Source: Flavicella sp964230805 (lineage in GTDB: Bacteria; Bacteroidota; Bacteroidia; Flavobacteriales; Flavobacteriaceae). From it: DNA of 64,000 nt. Below, in pieces: positions 53,192-62,658 of this stretch; position 1 is the stretch's first letter, and each line of letters opens with the position of its first letter. The translations under genes and the position numbers were made by a program. The notes below the pieces were generated by a model. The model saw only the letters and a program-made list of their open reading frames with translations, was not told the origin of the DNA and did no database searches. Location: assembly GCA_964230805.1 (NCBI GenBank), contig CAXRIA010000034.1:1-64000 (forward strand), given 5' to 3'.

Positions 53192-55525
53192 ATGTATACA
53201 TCGGTTTTATTATCTGACAGAAGAACTTTTTTAAAAAAAATGGCAGTGTTGTCTGCTATGACAGCAGCGGCAACAATGTTTCCCGGAATTTTGTTCGCCG
53301 AAGAGCAAGAAAGAGGTCTGCCCAAAGGAGGGAATTTGGATTGGAAAAAAGCTCCTTGCCGTTTCTGCGGTGTGGGTTGTGGAGTATTGGTAGGTGTTGA
53401 AAATGGAAAAGCGGTGGCTGTTAAAGGAGACCCAAAATCACCGGTAAACAAAGGTTTGTGTTGTGTAAAAGGGTATCATTCGGTGCTATCTATGTATGGA
53501 AAAGACCGTTTGACACAGCCACTTGTCAAGAAGCAGGGGAAATATGTAAAAACTTCGATGAAGGAGGCCTTGGATTTGATTGCTGAAAAAATGCAAACAA
53601 CAATCAAAGACTATGGAAAAGATGCGGTTTCGATTTATGGGTCAGGGCAATGGACAATACCCGATGGTTATGTTGCCTCCAAATTGTTCAAAGGTTGTAT
53701 CGGAACGAATAATGTGGAGGCCAACGCTCGGTTATGTATGGCCAGCGCTGTCACAGGATTTTTAACTTCTTTTGGTGCAGATGAACCGATGGGTTGTTAT
53801 GAAGATATCGACCATGCCGATGTTTTTGTGCTTTGGGGGAACAATATGGCAGAAATGCATCCCGTTTTGTTTTCACGATTGTTAGATCAGCGATTGAAAA
53901 GAGGGGTAAAAATTATTGATCTTGCCACACGTACAACGCGTACAAGTATGGCCGCAGACAAAGTGATTTTGTTCAAACCTCAGACGGATTTGGCAATTGC
54001 CAATGCCATTTGTTATGAGATTATCAAAAATGGTTGGGTGAATAAATCATTTATAGAAAGGCATTGTAATTTCAGTAAAGGAGCAACTAAGATGGGCTAT
54101 GGTTTGAAAGACAAATACAAGTTCAAGGACAGACCCGCAAAAATAAGTTTTGAAGAGTACAAAGCATTTTTAGAAGATTACACTCCTAAGAAAGTAGCAC
54201 AAATTTCTGGTGTTTCCGTCAAAGACATCAAGTATATGGCCGCCTACTATGGAGATCCAAATAAAAAAGTAATGTCTCTTTGGTGTATGGGTATGAACCA
54301 GCATACCAGAGGTACTTGGATGAACAATTTGGTGTATAACATTCATCTGTTGACAGGGAAAATAGCCGCTCCAGGAAACAGTCCTTTTTCATTAACAGGA
54401 CAACCAAGTGCTTGCGGTACCGTAAGAGAGGTGGGCACCTTAACCCACAAATTGCCACATGGAGTGGTAATGAATAAAAAACACAGAGAGCATGCTGCTC
54501 ATATCTGGCAAGTGCCAGTTGAAAATATTTCACCAAAACCTAGTTATCATACTGTTGAGATGTTTCGAGCCTTAGACAGAGGCGATATCCGATTTATGTG
54601 GATACAAGTCACCAATCCTATGGTCACAATGCCCAAATTGAAACGTTATCGAGATGCGACGAAAAAGGAAGGTCGTTTTATTGTGGTCTCAGACATTTAT
54701 CCGACACCAACCACAGATATTGCCGATGTGATATTGCCTTCCGCAATGTGGATAGAACGAGAGGGAATGTATGGCAACTCTGAGCGCAGAACACAGTACT
54801 TTGAACAGATGGTACAACCGCCGGGAGAAGCGATGAGTGATACCTGGCAGTTGATTGAAGTGGCCAAACGCATGGGATTTGAAAAGCAATTTTCTTACAA
54901 AGAAGAAACGCATATAGAGGAGATATATGCAGAATATAGAAGACACCATGAAGGAGAGAAACACGCCATGGCGCCACTCAACGTATTGAAATCAGAACCA
55001 GGAGCTCAATGGCCATATGTAAATGGGAAATCCACGCAATGGCGATTCAATGCTCAATACGACCCTGCTTGTGACAATGGTAAAGAATTTCATTTTTATG
55101 GGAAACCCGATGGCAAAGCTGTCATTTGGCAGCGCCCATACGAGCCTGCTCCTGAAGAGCCAGACAATGAATTTGATTTTTGGTTGTGTACAGGACGCGT
55201 GGTGGAACATTGGCACACAGGTTCAATGACACGTAGAATTTCCGTGCTTCACCAAGCGATGCCACATGCCTATGTCGAATTTCACCCAAGTGATGCAAAG
55301 CGAATGCAAATTCAAACGGGAGATTCCGTAAAGTTGACAACAAGAAGAGGAAGTATAAAATTGCCCGCATCTGTGAATGAAAGAGGAGTTCCAGTAAAAG
55401 GGCATGTATTTGTGCCATTTTTCGATGAAAATGTATTAATCAATGACTTGACATTGGATGCTTTTTGTCCCATTTCAAAACAACCAGATTATAAAAAATG
55501 TGCCGTTAAGGTTGAAAAGGTATAG
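53192..55525 (+). CDS. napA: Periplasmic nitrate reductase catalytic subunit NapA
   Basis: A 777-residue molybdo-bis-MGD enzyme. A twin-arginine signal (SDRRTFLKK) is followed by the [4Fe-4S] Cys set CRFCGVGC (Cys56, 59 and 63) with Cys90 or Cys91, and the Mo-binding Cys181 in NARLCMASAV. The molybdopterin oxidoreductase domains fill the rest. A TTG two codons upstream (53186) overlaps the napD stop and may be the real start. It reduces nitrate to nitrite in the periplasm. No nrfA or nir genes are in the window. Confidence 0.95.
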   Translation: MYTSVLLSDRRTFLKKMAVLSAMTAAATMFPGILFAEEQERGLPKGGNLDWKKAPCRFCGVGCGVLVGVENGKAVAVKGDPKSPVNKGLCCVKGYHSVLSMYGKDRLTQPLVKKQGKYVKTSMKEALDLIAEKMQTTIKDYGKDAVSIYGSGQWTIPDGYVASKLFKGCIGTNNVEANARLCMASAVTGFLTSFGADEPMGCYEDIDHADVFVLWGNNMAEMHPVLFSRLLDQRLKRGVKIIDLATRTTRTSMAADKVILFKPQTDLAIANAICYEIIKNGWVNKSFIERHCNFSKGATKMGYGLKDKYKFKDRPAKISFEEYKAFLEDYTPKKVAQISGVSVKDIKYMAAYYGDPNKKVMSLWCMGMNQHTRGTWMNNLVYNIHLLTGKIAAPGNSPFSLTGQPSACGTVREVGTLTHKLPHGVVMNKKHREHAAHIWQVPVENISPKPSYHTVEMFRALDRGDIRFMWIQVTNPMVTMPKLKRYRDATKKEGRFIVVSDIYPTPTTDIADVILPSAMWIEREGMYGNSERRTQYFEQMVQPPGEAMSDTWQLIEVAKRMGFEKQFSYKEETHIEEIYAEYRRHHEGEKHAMAPLNVLKSEPGAQWPYVNGKSTQWRFNAQYDPACDNGKEFHFYGKPDGKAVIWQRPYEPAPEEPDNEFDFWLCTGRVVEHWHTGSMTRRISVLHQAMPHAYVEFHPSDAKRMQIQTGDSVKLTTRRGSIKLPASVNERGVPVKGHVFVPFFDENVLINDLTLDAFCPISKQPDYKKCAVKVEKV

Positions 55526-55527
55526 TC

Positions 55528-56205
55528 ATGAAGAGAGTAGGAATTGTATCATTGTTAATTGTCTTGTTGCTCTCTTTTATCATGGTTTGGATTTCGAGTT
55601 ATCGAACAGCATTGGAAGGAGCTTATATTCCGCTTGAAAAACAAAAAGAAGAAATTGCCATTCCGTCAGAAAAGGGGGTTTTTGAGAGAGCCATGTTTGC
55701 GCTGGATTATGCAAAAATGCCAATAGATACTGATCACCAACGCAGCTTGAAAAGCTATTATCAGAATCGTGCCTACTACGGGGCGCCACCGAGCATCTCG
55801 CATCCTGTTGCCGACGAGCGAAACATGGGGGGTATGGCTTGTTTGAAATGTCATGAAAATGGTGGGTATGTCGAAAAATACCAAGCCTATACACCAGTAA
55901 CACCACATCCTGAAAAAGTAAATTGCCGTCAGTGTCATGTGGTTCAGAAAACCGAAGGGGTATTCAAAGCAACCCAATTTAAAAAAGAGCGATTCTCTAA
56001 AGTTGGAACAAACAAAGCCATACGAACGAGTCCACCTGTAATTCCACATTCCATTGAATTGAGAGAAAATTGTTTGGCTTGTCATGCAGGGCCCGCAGCA
56101 CCAAAAGAAATAAGAGTGTCTCACCCGGAAAGGGTGAATTGCAGACAATGCCATGTCTTCAACAATAAAGAGCTTTCAGGTACAAAAAGCTTTGTTAGGG
56201 AATAA
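55528..56205 (+). CDS. napB: NapB-like tetrahaem cytochrome with duplicated di-haem unit
   Basis: A 225-residue cytochrome with an N-terminal anchor (IVSLLIVLLLSFIMVWI). Four CxxCH haem sites are at residues 105, 133, 182 and 205; ordinary NapB has two. The protein repeats a unit: PPSISH...CLKCH...PHPEKVNCRQCHV and PPVIPH...CLACH...SHPERVNCRQCHV. The second copy is the standard NapB pattern, so the first looks like an added duplicate. It starts 2 bases after napA and should pass electrons to it. Confidence 0.85.
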   Translation: MKRVGIVSLLIVLLLSFIMVWISSYRTALEGAYIPLEKQKEEIAIPSEKGVFERAMFALDYAKMPIDTDHQRSLKSYYQNRAYYGAPPSISHPVADERNMGGMACLKCHENGGYVEKYQAYTPVTPHPEKVNCRQCHVVQKTEGVFKATQFKKERFSKVGTNKAIRTSPPVIPHSIELRENCLACHAGPAAPKEIRVSHPERVNCRQCHVFNNKELSGTKSFVRE

Positions 56206-56246
56206 AGGGTCATAGAAACGATAAATTTACAACAATACTTTATCGA

Positions 56247-56927
56247 ATGAAGAAATCAAATAAAAGAATACAGTGCTTTAAAACGAGTCTATTGAATCTT
56301 ATAAATCAGTTGAAAAAGAGTTCTAACGTGTTCGGCATTTTTTGGGTTTGCATTTCACTGTTGTCTTGCAGACATCAGGAGGGTGAATACCATAGTGTTA
56401 TGGATAAAATCGAAGCGAAAAGTAAAGATTACAAAGAGGTTTCTATCTCCTCAGAGAATTTTTTAAAGGAGTACAATACGATTGAAATAAACGAAGGAGG
56501 TCATGTTTTTTTAATTCCTGAAAGAAAAAGTGAGATACAATCTTTTGCTTGCAGTGAGTGTCATTCCAAACCTTTGAAAAAATTAAAAGGGAAAGATTTT
56601 AAGAAGGCACACTGGAATATTCATTTGAACCATGCCAGTACAGAAACAATGAACTGTGTTACTTGTCACGATACCAAAGAGATGAACCATTTGAGAAGTT
56701 TGACGGGCAGTACAATAGATTTCAATCAGAGTTACAATGTATGCAAACAATGCCATGCCAAACAATTTGATGACTGGAAAGGAGGCGCACATGGGAAAAG
56801 AGTTGAAAGTTGGGCTTCGCCAAGAGCATCAATGACTTGTGTCAATTGCCACAATCCTCACAGCCCTGGTTTTGAGTCGAGATGGCCGGCAAAGTTCAAT
56901 ACACAAAAAACAAAAGAAAGAGAATAG
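56247..56927 (+). CDS. Tetrahaem cytochrome c, probable lipoprotein, of the Nap operon
   Basis: A 226-residue protein with a hydrophobic segment ending in lipobox SLLSC (Cys41), so it is probably anchored to a membrane by lipid. Four CxxCH sites are at 102, 137, 166 and 198. The N-terminal 100 residues have no haem and no known domain. It is not NapC-like, because NapC has a TM helix and a distinct haem spacing. It may carry electrons from the NrfCD-like pair to NapB. Confidence 0.75.
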   Translation: MKKSNKRIQCFKTSLLNLINQLKKSSNVFGIFWVCISLLSCRHQEGEYHSVMDKIEAKSKDYKEVSISSENFLKEYNTIEINEGGHVFLIPERKSEIQSFACSECHSKPLKKLKGKDFKKAHWNIHLNHASTETMNCVTCHDTKEMNHLRSLTGSTIDFNQSYNVCKQCHAKQFDDWKGGAHGKRVESWASPRASMTCVNCHNPHSPGFESRWPAKFNTQKTKERE

Positions 56928-56993
56928 TTTGTAAAGTGAAAAATGGAGATATGCGGTTAAAAAATAAAAAATGGTTTTCTGTGAATATTTCGA

Positions 56994-57104
56994 ATAAGAG
57001 AGCAAAAGACACTGCCGATCATTCTTGCCATCGTAATAAGTGTACTGGTGGTTGTAGTTCTCAAAAATCAAGGAACAAAAGTAAGGATGGTTTTGAGCAA
57101 GTGA
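56994..57104 (+). CDS. Possible small membrane protein (no standard start codon)
   Basis: A frame of 36 codons reads KTLPIILAIVISVLVVVVLK with a basic end, a clear single membrane span, and finishes with TGATG overlapping the next gene's ATG at 57104. Only ATA codons (56985 or 56994) or CTG at 57012 are available as starts. The composition and the coupling junction suggest a real small gene, with an unusual start or an error in the sequence. It is between the tetrahaem and NrfC-like genes. Confidence 0.3.
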   Translation: MREQKTLPIILAIVISVLVVVVLKNQGTKVRMVLSK

Positions 57105-58027
57105 TGGGAGCAAATATGGATCGAAGAAACGCATTCAAACAATTGACAGCAGGTTTGTTGGTAGGGGTAGGAGCAGTCAGTTCTGCTTGTAGTATTAGTT
57201 CAAGTGAGGCGTCAAAAGAACAAGCGCAAATTGATTGGGAAGAGCAATTCAAAGGGAATTACAAGTTGATGTCCGAGGAGGAAAAAAAAGCGACCGTGAA
57301 TCGGTTGGTGCGTTCACATGAATTAAAAACGGGAGACACCTTGAACATGTCTTCAAAACCAGCAGAAGAAAATGTGTTGTTTGGCTATGCTTTTAATATT
57401 TCAAAATGCAAAGGATATATGGATTGTATCAGTGCTTGCGCAGAGGAAAACAATCAAGACAGAGCTTCTCAAATGGAATACATTCGAATTCATGAAATGA
57501 AAGATGGAAAGGGATTCAATTTTTCCGAAGCAGATGACAACTATTACCACGAGGTTCCTGCCGAGGGGCATTTTTATATGGGCACCCAATGTTTTCATTG
57601 CGACAATCCACCTTGTGTAGAAGTTTGTCCAGTGCAAGCTACTTGGAAAGAACCAGATGGAATTGTTGTGGTGGATTACGATTGGTGTGTGGGTTGTCGT
57701 TATTGTATGGCAGCCTGTCCATACGATGGAAGACGATTTAATTGGAAGAAGCCAGAAGTACCAAAAGAAGAAATAAATAAAAATCAGCATTATTTGGGAA
57801 ACCGTTTGCGTAAGAAAGGTGTCATGGAAAAATGCACCTTTTGTATACAGCGTTCTCGAACGGGAAAAAACCCTGCTTGTGTTGAGGCTTGTCCAACTGG
57901 AGCAAGGATATTCGGAAACTTGTTAGACCCTAAAAGTACGATTCGGTGGGTGTTGGAAAACAAAAAAGTTTTTCGATTGAAAGAAGATCTTGGAACGGAG
58001 CCGAAGTTTTGGTATTTCATGGATTGA
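57104..58027 (+). CDS. NrfC-like iron-sulfur protein with four [4Fe-4S] clusters
   Basis: A 307-residue exported protein. A twin-arginine segment (MDRRNAFKQL) and hydrophobic stretch form a Tat signal, with Cys in VSSAC that could be lipidated. Four Cys clusters follow: CKGYMDC...C, CFHCDNPPCVEVCP, CVGCRYCMAACP and CTFCIQRS...CVEACP. This is the NrfC/DmsB-type electron-transfer subunit. A frame from 56882 is too long and covers the hidden small gene. ATG 57116 is the other possible start. Confidence 0.88.
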   Translation: MGANMDRRNAFKQLTAGLLVGVGAVSSACSISSSEASKEQAQIDWEEQFKGNYKLMSEEEKKATVNRLVRSHELKTGDTLNMSSKPAEENVLFGYAFNISKCKGYMDCISACAEENNQDRASQMEYIRIHEMKDGKGFNFSEADDNYYHEVPAEGHFYMGTQCFHCDNPPCVEVCPVQATWKEPDGIVVVDYDWCVGCRYCMAACPYDGRRFNWKKPEVPKEEINKNQHYLGNRLRKKGVMEKCTFCIQRSRTGKNPACVEACPTGARIFGNLLDPKSTIRWVLENKKVFRLKEDLGTEPKFWYFMD

Positions 58028-58157
58028 ATTTAGGATTGTATAGGTCTTTTTCTAAAAAAAATAGACGGGTTTAGGAATGTTAAATAAAATGGCAATCAAT
58101 ACAATATGAACTTGCCATATTTAGGTTTCACGAAAAAAAGTATTAAAATTTGAGCAA

Positions 58158-59375
58158 ATGGGAAGAGTAATTGTTTTTAAGAGCTTGATAAAAGATAGTC
58201 TAAAGACCATTACAAATGGGACAAAAAAATACCATTTGTGGATGGCATTTTTGACATTAATGATGTTGGTGGGGATGTATTGTTATTCCATTCAATTAGA
58301 AGAAGGTTTGCAAGTGACAGGAATGACAGATCGTGTAAGTTGGGGCTTGTATATTTCTAATTTTACATTTTTAGTCGGTGTGGCAGCAGCAGCTGTTATG
58401 TTGGTGATGCCAACATATATTTTAAAAGACATGGATTTCAAACAAGCGGTTTTAATTGGTGAAGGTTTGGCGGTGGCTGCTTTGTTTATGTGTTTGGCTT
58501 TTGTAATTGCCGATATGGGTGGGCCTTCTGTGCTTTGGCATATGTTGCCTGGAATAGGGGTATTTCATTTTCCGAATTCGATGCTCACTTGGGATGTTTT
58601 GGTGCTGAATGGTTATTTGTTTATCAATTTGAGTATTCCGTTTTACATTTTATTTCGTCGTTATCAAGGAAAAGAGGCACTGGCGAAGGTGTATGTTCCA
58701 GGAGCTTTTTTGTCTGTTTTTTGGGCAATAGGAATTCACATGGTGACTGCTTTTTTATACCAAGGATTGCAAGCAAGACCCTTTTGGAACAATGCATTGC
58801 TCGGACCACGATTTTTGGCATCTGCTTTTGCAGCAGGTCCCGCATTGATTATTTTGGTATTGGCCATCATTCGAGCGAACACGGAATTTAAAATAAAAGA
58901 CAAAACGATCAAAAAAGTAGCTTTGGTGGTGACCGTGGCGGCACAAATCAATTTGATTATGTTGATTTCTGAAATGTTCAAAGAATTTTATGCGCCAACA
59001 CATCACAGTGAAAGCGCTTATTATTTATTTTTCGGACTGCACGGAAAAGAGGCTTTGTTGCCATGGATATGGACGGCCATTTCTTTGAATATCGTAGCAA
59101 CTGTTTTGCTGACGTTTCACAAACTTCGAAATAATTTTAAAGTGTTGTATTTCTGTTGTTCTATCTTATTTGTGGCTATATGGATTGAAAAAGGTTTTGG
59201 ATTAATAGTGCCTGGTTTTATTCCCGGCCCCTATGGTAAAATAGCAGAATATGTACCTACAGGAATTGAAATTGGTGTCACCACAGGAATCTGGGCAATG
59301 GGGGCCTTTATTTTTACCATTTTGGCGAAAACAGCGATTGGAATCGAAACGAGTAAACTCCGTTTTAAAAAATAA
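58158..59375 (+). CDS. NrfD/DsrP-like membrane quinol-oxidising subunit
   Basis: A 405-residue membrane protein with about ten spans. The start (WGLYISNFTFLVGVAAAAVML) and the order of loops fit the NrfD/DsrP/HybB superfamily, which binds quinol and hands electrons to an NrfC-type partner. Here that partner is the upstream gene. Together they likely replace NapC or NapGH. The 131-base gap before it lacks a clear promoter or terminator. Confidence 0.88.
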   Translation: MGRVIVFKSLIKDSLKTITNGTKKYHLWMAFLTLMMLVGMYCYSIQLEEGLQVTGMTDRVSWGLYISNFTFLVGVAAAAVMLVMPTYILKDMDFKQAVLIGEGLAVAALFMCLAFVIADMGGPSVLWHMLPGIGVFHFPNSMLTWDVLVLNGYLFINLSIPFYILFRRYQGKEALAKVYVPGAFLSVFWAIGIHMVTAFLYQGLQARPFWNNALLGPRFLASAFAAGPALIILVLAIIRANTEFKIKDKTIKKVALVVTVAAQINLIMLISEMFKEFYAPTHHSESAYYLFFGLHGKEALLPWIWTAISLNIVATVLLTFHKLRNNFKVLYFCCSILFVAIWIEKGFGLIVPGFIPGPYGKIAEYVPTGIEIGVTTGIWAMGAFIFTILAKTAIGIETSKLRFKK

Positions 59376-59421
59376 ATTCTGCAGAAAACTTTAAAAATAC
59401 TACAAGAAATAGTGCGATTTT

Positions 59422-59452
59422 TTGGTTGCTGATTTCGCTTGGAGTACCTTTG
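59422..59452 (+). promoter_or_regulatory. Full -33/-7 promoter of ppnP
   Basis: TTG at 59422-59424, 20 bases, then TACCTTTG at 59445-59452. This is an exact match to the Flavobacterium promoter form TTG-N17-23-TAnnTTTG and lies 23 bases before the ppnP ATG. Confidence 0.65.
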
Positions 59453-59475
59453 TTTTTCACTATAAAAACACAAGC

Positions 59476-59757
59476 ATGATTACTTTAAATGAATATTTTG
59501 ACGCACAAGTAAAATCTTTAGGATACGAATCCACAACTGGAAAATCGAGCGTAGGAGTTATGGAAGAGGGAACCTACGAATTCGGAACATCTACTCATGA
59601 AACAATGATTGTTATTGAGGGAGAATTGATTGCCCAATTGCCAGGAGAAGACACTTGGAAATCTTACAAAGCAGGAGCGTCATTCGAGGTGGAAGCAAAT
59701 ACATCCTTTCAAGTAAAATCTGTAGGGCAAACGTCTTATTTGTGTCAGTACAAATAG
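59476..59757 (+). CDS. ppnP: Pyrimidine/purine nucleoside phosphorylase
   Basis: A 93-residue single cupin-domain protein of the PpnP (UPF0345) family, with GVMEEGTYEFGT and the T-H-E-T-M-x2-I-x-G core. It cleaves nucleosides with phosphate. The ATG at 59476 fits the family length and the promoter position. A shared terminator ends it and the sdh operon on the other strand. Confidence 0.9.
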   Translation: MITLNEYFDAQVKSLGYESTTGKSSVGVMEEGTYEFGTSTHETMIVIEGELIAQLPGEDTWKSYKAGASFEVEANTSFQVKSVGQTSYLCQYK

Positions 59758-59815
59758 AAACAATGTGCTAACTTTGGATGCAAAAGAAAATCGTATCTAA
59801 GTTTATTGCAAAAGT

Positions 59816-59852
59816 AAAAAACCTTGGAAATTTATCTTTCCAAGGTTTTTTT
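59816..59852. terminator. Bidirectional terminator between ppnP and sdhB
   Basis: A 14-bp stem (AAAAACCTTGGAAA with TTTCCAAGGTTTTT) with a 6-base loop and T tracts on both outer sides, placed between converging genes. Confidence 0.9.
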
Positions 59853-59875
59853 ATTGTTAAGTAAATTATTTTCTC

Positions 59876-60616
59876 TTAGAGCGATGCTTTCAAGAACTCT
59901 CTATTCATACGAGCGATATTTTCTAAAGAAATTCCTTTCGGACACTCTACTTCACATGCTCCAGTGTTTGTACAATTTCCAAAGCCTTCTTCGTCCATTT
60001 GCTTCACCATGTTCAATACACGATCGGCAGCCTCTACCTGTCCTTGCGGTAGCAAAGCATATTGAGATACTTTGGCACCTACAAACAACATGGCAGATGA
60101 GTTTTTACAAGTTGCCACACAAGCACCACATCCAATGCAAGTTGCCGCATCCATGGCCTTGTCTGCATCGATTTTAGAAATGGGTGTGGCATTCGCGTCC
60201 TGAGTATTTCCAGAAGTGTTGACAGAGATGTAACCTCCCGCATGTTGAATTCTATCAAAAGCACTACGATCAACAACCAAGTCTTTGATGACAGGAAACG
60301 AAGCGGCTCTAAATGGCTCTATGAAAATTGTATCTCCATCTTTGAACATACGCATGTGCAATTGGCAAGTCGTTACTCCTCTATCGGGTCCATGCGCTTC
60401 GCCATTGATATACATCGAACACATCCCACAAATACCCTCTCTACAATCATGATCAAAGGCTACAGGCTCTCCACCTTCATTGATAATCTGTTCGTTTAGC
60501 ATGTCCATCATTTCTAAGAAAGACATGTCTGGAGAAACGCCATCTAATTGATAATCAACAAGAGCTCCTTTATCGTTTGCACCACTTTGTCGCCAAATTT
60601 TCAAAGTTAATTTCAT
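59876..60616 (-). CDS. sdhB: Succinate dehydrogenase iron-sulfur subunit
   Basis: A 246-residue protein with a [2Fe-2S] domain (CREGICGMC) and two further clusters (CIGCGACVATC and the second Cys set CTNTGACEVECP). It passes electrons from SdhA to the membrane quinone site. It is the last gene of sdhCAB, 8 bases after sdhA. Confidence 0.96.
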   Translation of the reverse strand: MKLTLKIWRQSGANDKGALVDYQLDGVSPDMSFLEMMDMLNEQIINEGGEPVAFDHDCREGICGMCSMYINGEAHGPDRGVTTCQLHMRMFKDGDTIFIEPFRAASFPVIKDLVVDRSAFDRIQHAGGYISVNTSGNTQDANATPISKIDADKAMDAATCIGCGACVATCKNSSAMLFVGAKVSQYALLPQGQVEAADRVLNMVKQMDEEGFGNCTNTGACEVECPKGISLENIARMNREFLKASL

Positions 60617-60624
60617 AATCTTTC

Positions 60625-62646
60625 TTATTTATACGAACGTTGTTTTAATTCAATATCGTTAAAGCTTAACTGTTCTTTATGCAATACGGCATCCGAAGGT
60701 TCGCCTTTGTACTCCCAAGCAGCGACATGTGCAAAGTTTTCATCATCACGTTTGGCTTCTCCTTTTTGTGGCCCATCTTCTTCCACAGATTCTTCACGGA
60801 AATGACCTCCACAGGACTCATTTCTCTCCAAGGCATCTTTTGCAAACAACTCTCCTAATTCTAAGAAATCTGCTACGCGTCCTGCTTTTGCTAATTGTTC
60901 GTTGTAGGTGTCTGCAGCTCCTGGGACATTTACCTCTTTCCAAAACTCTGCACGAAGGGCTTTGATTTCAGCAATGGCTTCTTTCAGTCCTTTTTCGTTA
61001 CGAGACATCCCGACTTTGTTCCACATAATTTTTCCCAAACGTTTGTGGAAATGATCTACAGATTTGGACCCTTTGTTATTGATAAAGAAATCAATTCTTT
61101 CTTTTACCTCTTTTTCAGCTTGTTCAAATTCAGGCGTGTCTGTTGGAATTTTTCCAGTTCGGATATCTTGTGATAAATAATCTCCAATGGTGTAAGGTAA
61201 AACGAAATATCCATCTGCCAGACCTTGCATTAAGGCAGAAGCTCCTAGCCTGTTTGCACCGTGTTCAGAGAAATTGGCCTCTCCGATACAGTAGCATCCA
61301 GGAATGGTAGTCATTAAGTTGTAATCCACCCAAACACCACCCATTGTGTAGTGCACTGCTGGGTAAATCATCATTGGGGTTTCGTATGGGTTTTCATCGA
61401 CGATCTTCTCATACATTTGGAACAAGTTTCCGTATTTAGCTTCGACAACATCTTTTCCAAGCTGAGTGACCAAAGCGGCATCGTTTTCATCCAAGTTTTT
61501 AATTTTCGCCTGTTCTTTACCGTAGCGTTGAATGGCAGCAGCGAAATCCAAGAATACAGCTTCTCCTGTTTCATTGTGTCCTACGCCATAGCCGGCATCA
61601 GCGCGCTCTTTTGCAGCTCTCGATGCGACATCACGAGGCACGAGATTCCCAAAGGCAGGATACCTTCTTTCCAAATAGTAATCTCTATCTTCTTCGGCGA
61701 TGTCATTGGCTTTTTTCTTACCAGTTCGAATGGCTTCGGCATCTTCTTTTTTCGCGGGAACCCAAATCCTTCCATCATTACGCAAAGATTCTGACATCAG
61801 TGTTAATTTTGACTGATTGTCTCCATGTACGGGAATACAAGTCGGGTGAATTTGTGTGTAACAAGGGTTGGCAAAAAAGGCTCCTTTTTTGTGAATTTTC
61901 CATCCAGCAGAAACGTTTGATCCCATGGCATTTGTCGATAAGAAAAAGACATTTCCATAACCTCCTGAGGCAATCACAACAGCATGTGCGGAATGACGTT
62001 CAATTTCACCAGTTACCAAATTGCGTGCAATGATTCCTCTTGCTTTTCCATCGACAACGACAACATCCATCATTTCATGACGGTTGTACATTTGTATTTT
62101 TCCACGACCTATTTGGCGGTTCATGGCAGAGTAGGCTCCCAACAACAATTGTTGTCCTGTTTGTCCTTTTGCATAAAAGGTACGAGAAACCAAAACCCCT
62201 CCGAAAGAACGGTTGTCTAACAAACCTCCGTAATCACGAGCAAATGGAACTCCTTGAGCCACACATTGGTCGATAATATTCGCAGAAACTTCTGCCAAAC
62301 GATGAACGTTTGCTTCTCGGGAACGATAATCACCACCTTTCACCGTATCGTAAAACAAACGATAGGTAGAATCGCCATCTCCTTGGTAGTTTTTTGCAGC
62401 ATTGATACCTCCTTGAGCGGCAATTGAGTGGGCTCTTCGAGGTGAATCTTGGTAAGCAAAAGCTTTTACATTGTAACCGAGTTCTGCCAAGGTAGCAGAG
62501 GCGGAACCTCCTGCCAATCCGGTACCAACCACAATCACATCAATATTGCGCTTGTTGGCGGGATTTACCAAGTTTATTTTGTTTTTATACGTTGTCCATT
62601 TATCTTTAATTGGACCTTCAGGAATTTTTGAATTTAAAGTCGTCAT
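60625..62646 (-). CDS. sdhA: Succinate dehydrogenase flavoprotein subunit
   Basis: A 673-residue FAD enzyme with a dinucleotide motif VVGTGLAGGSAS near residue 40 and the His that binds FAD covalently in HSIAAQGGINA. The length and layout fit the Bacteroidota-type SdhA/FrdA with a long C-terminal region. It oxidises succinate to fumarate, or the reverse. It follows sdhC after 12 bases. Confidence 0.96.
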   Translation of the reverse strand: MTTLNSKIPEGPIKDKWTTYKNKINLVNPANKRNIDVIVVGTGLAGGSASATLAELGYNVKAFAYQDSPRRAHSIAAQGGINAAKNYQGDGDSTYRLFYDTVKGGDYRSREANVHRLAEVSANIIDQCVAQGVPFARDYGGLLDNRSFGGVLVSRTFYAKGQTGQQLLLGAYSAMNRQIGRGKIQMYNRHEMMDVVVVDGKARGIIARNLVTGEIERHSAHAVVIASGGYGNVFFLSTNAMGSNVSAGWKIHKKGAFFANPCYTQIHPTCIPVHGDNQSKLTLMSESLRNDGRIWVPAKKEDAEAIRTGKKKANDIAEEDRDYYLERRYPAFGNLVPRDVASRAAKERADAGYGVGHNETGEAVFLDFAAAIQRYGKEQAKIKNLDENDAALVTQLGKDVVEAKYGNLFQMYEKIVDENPYETPMMIYPAVHYTMGGVWVDYNLMTTIPGCYCIGEANFSEHGANRLGASALMQGLADGYFVLPYTIGDYLSQDIRTGKIPTDTPEFEQAEKEVKERIDFFINNKGSKSVDHFHKRLGKIMWNKVGMSRNEKGLKEAIAEIKALRAEFWKEVNVPGAADTYNEQLAKAGRVADFLELGELFAKDALERNESCGGHFREESVEEDGPQKGEAKRDDENFAHVAAWEYKGEPSDAVLHKEQLSFNDIELKQRSYK

Positions 62647-62658
62647 AGTGGAATAAGA

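Noticed and set aside
56882..57103. Long N-terminal extension of the NrfC-like protein
   Set aside because: It overlaps the end of the tetrahaem gene, lacks a signal peptide and would bury the Tat signal that begins at MDRRNAF.
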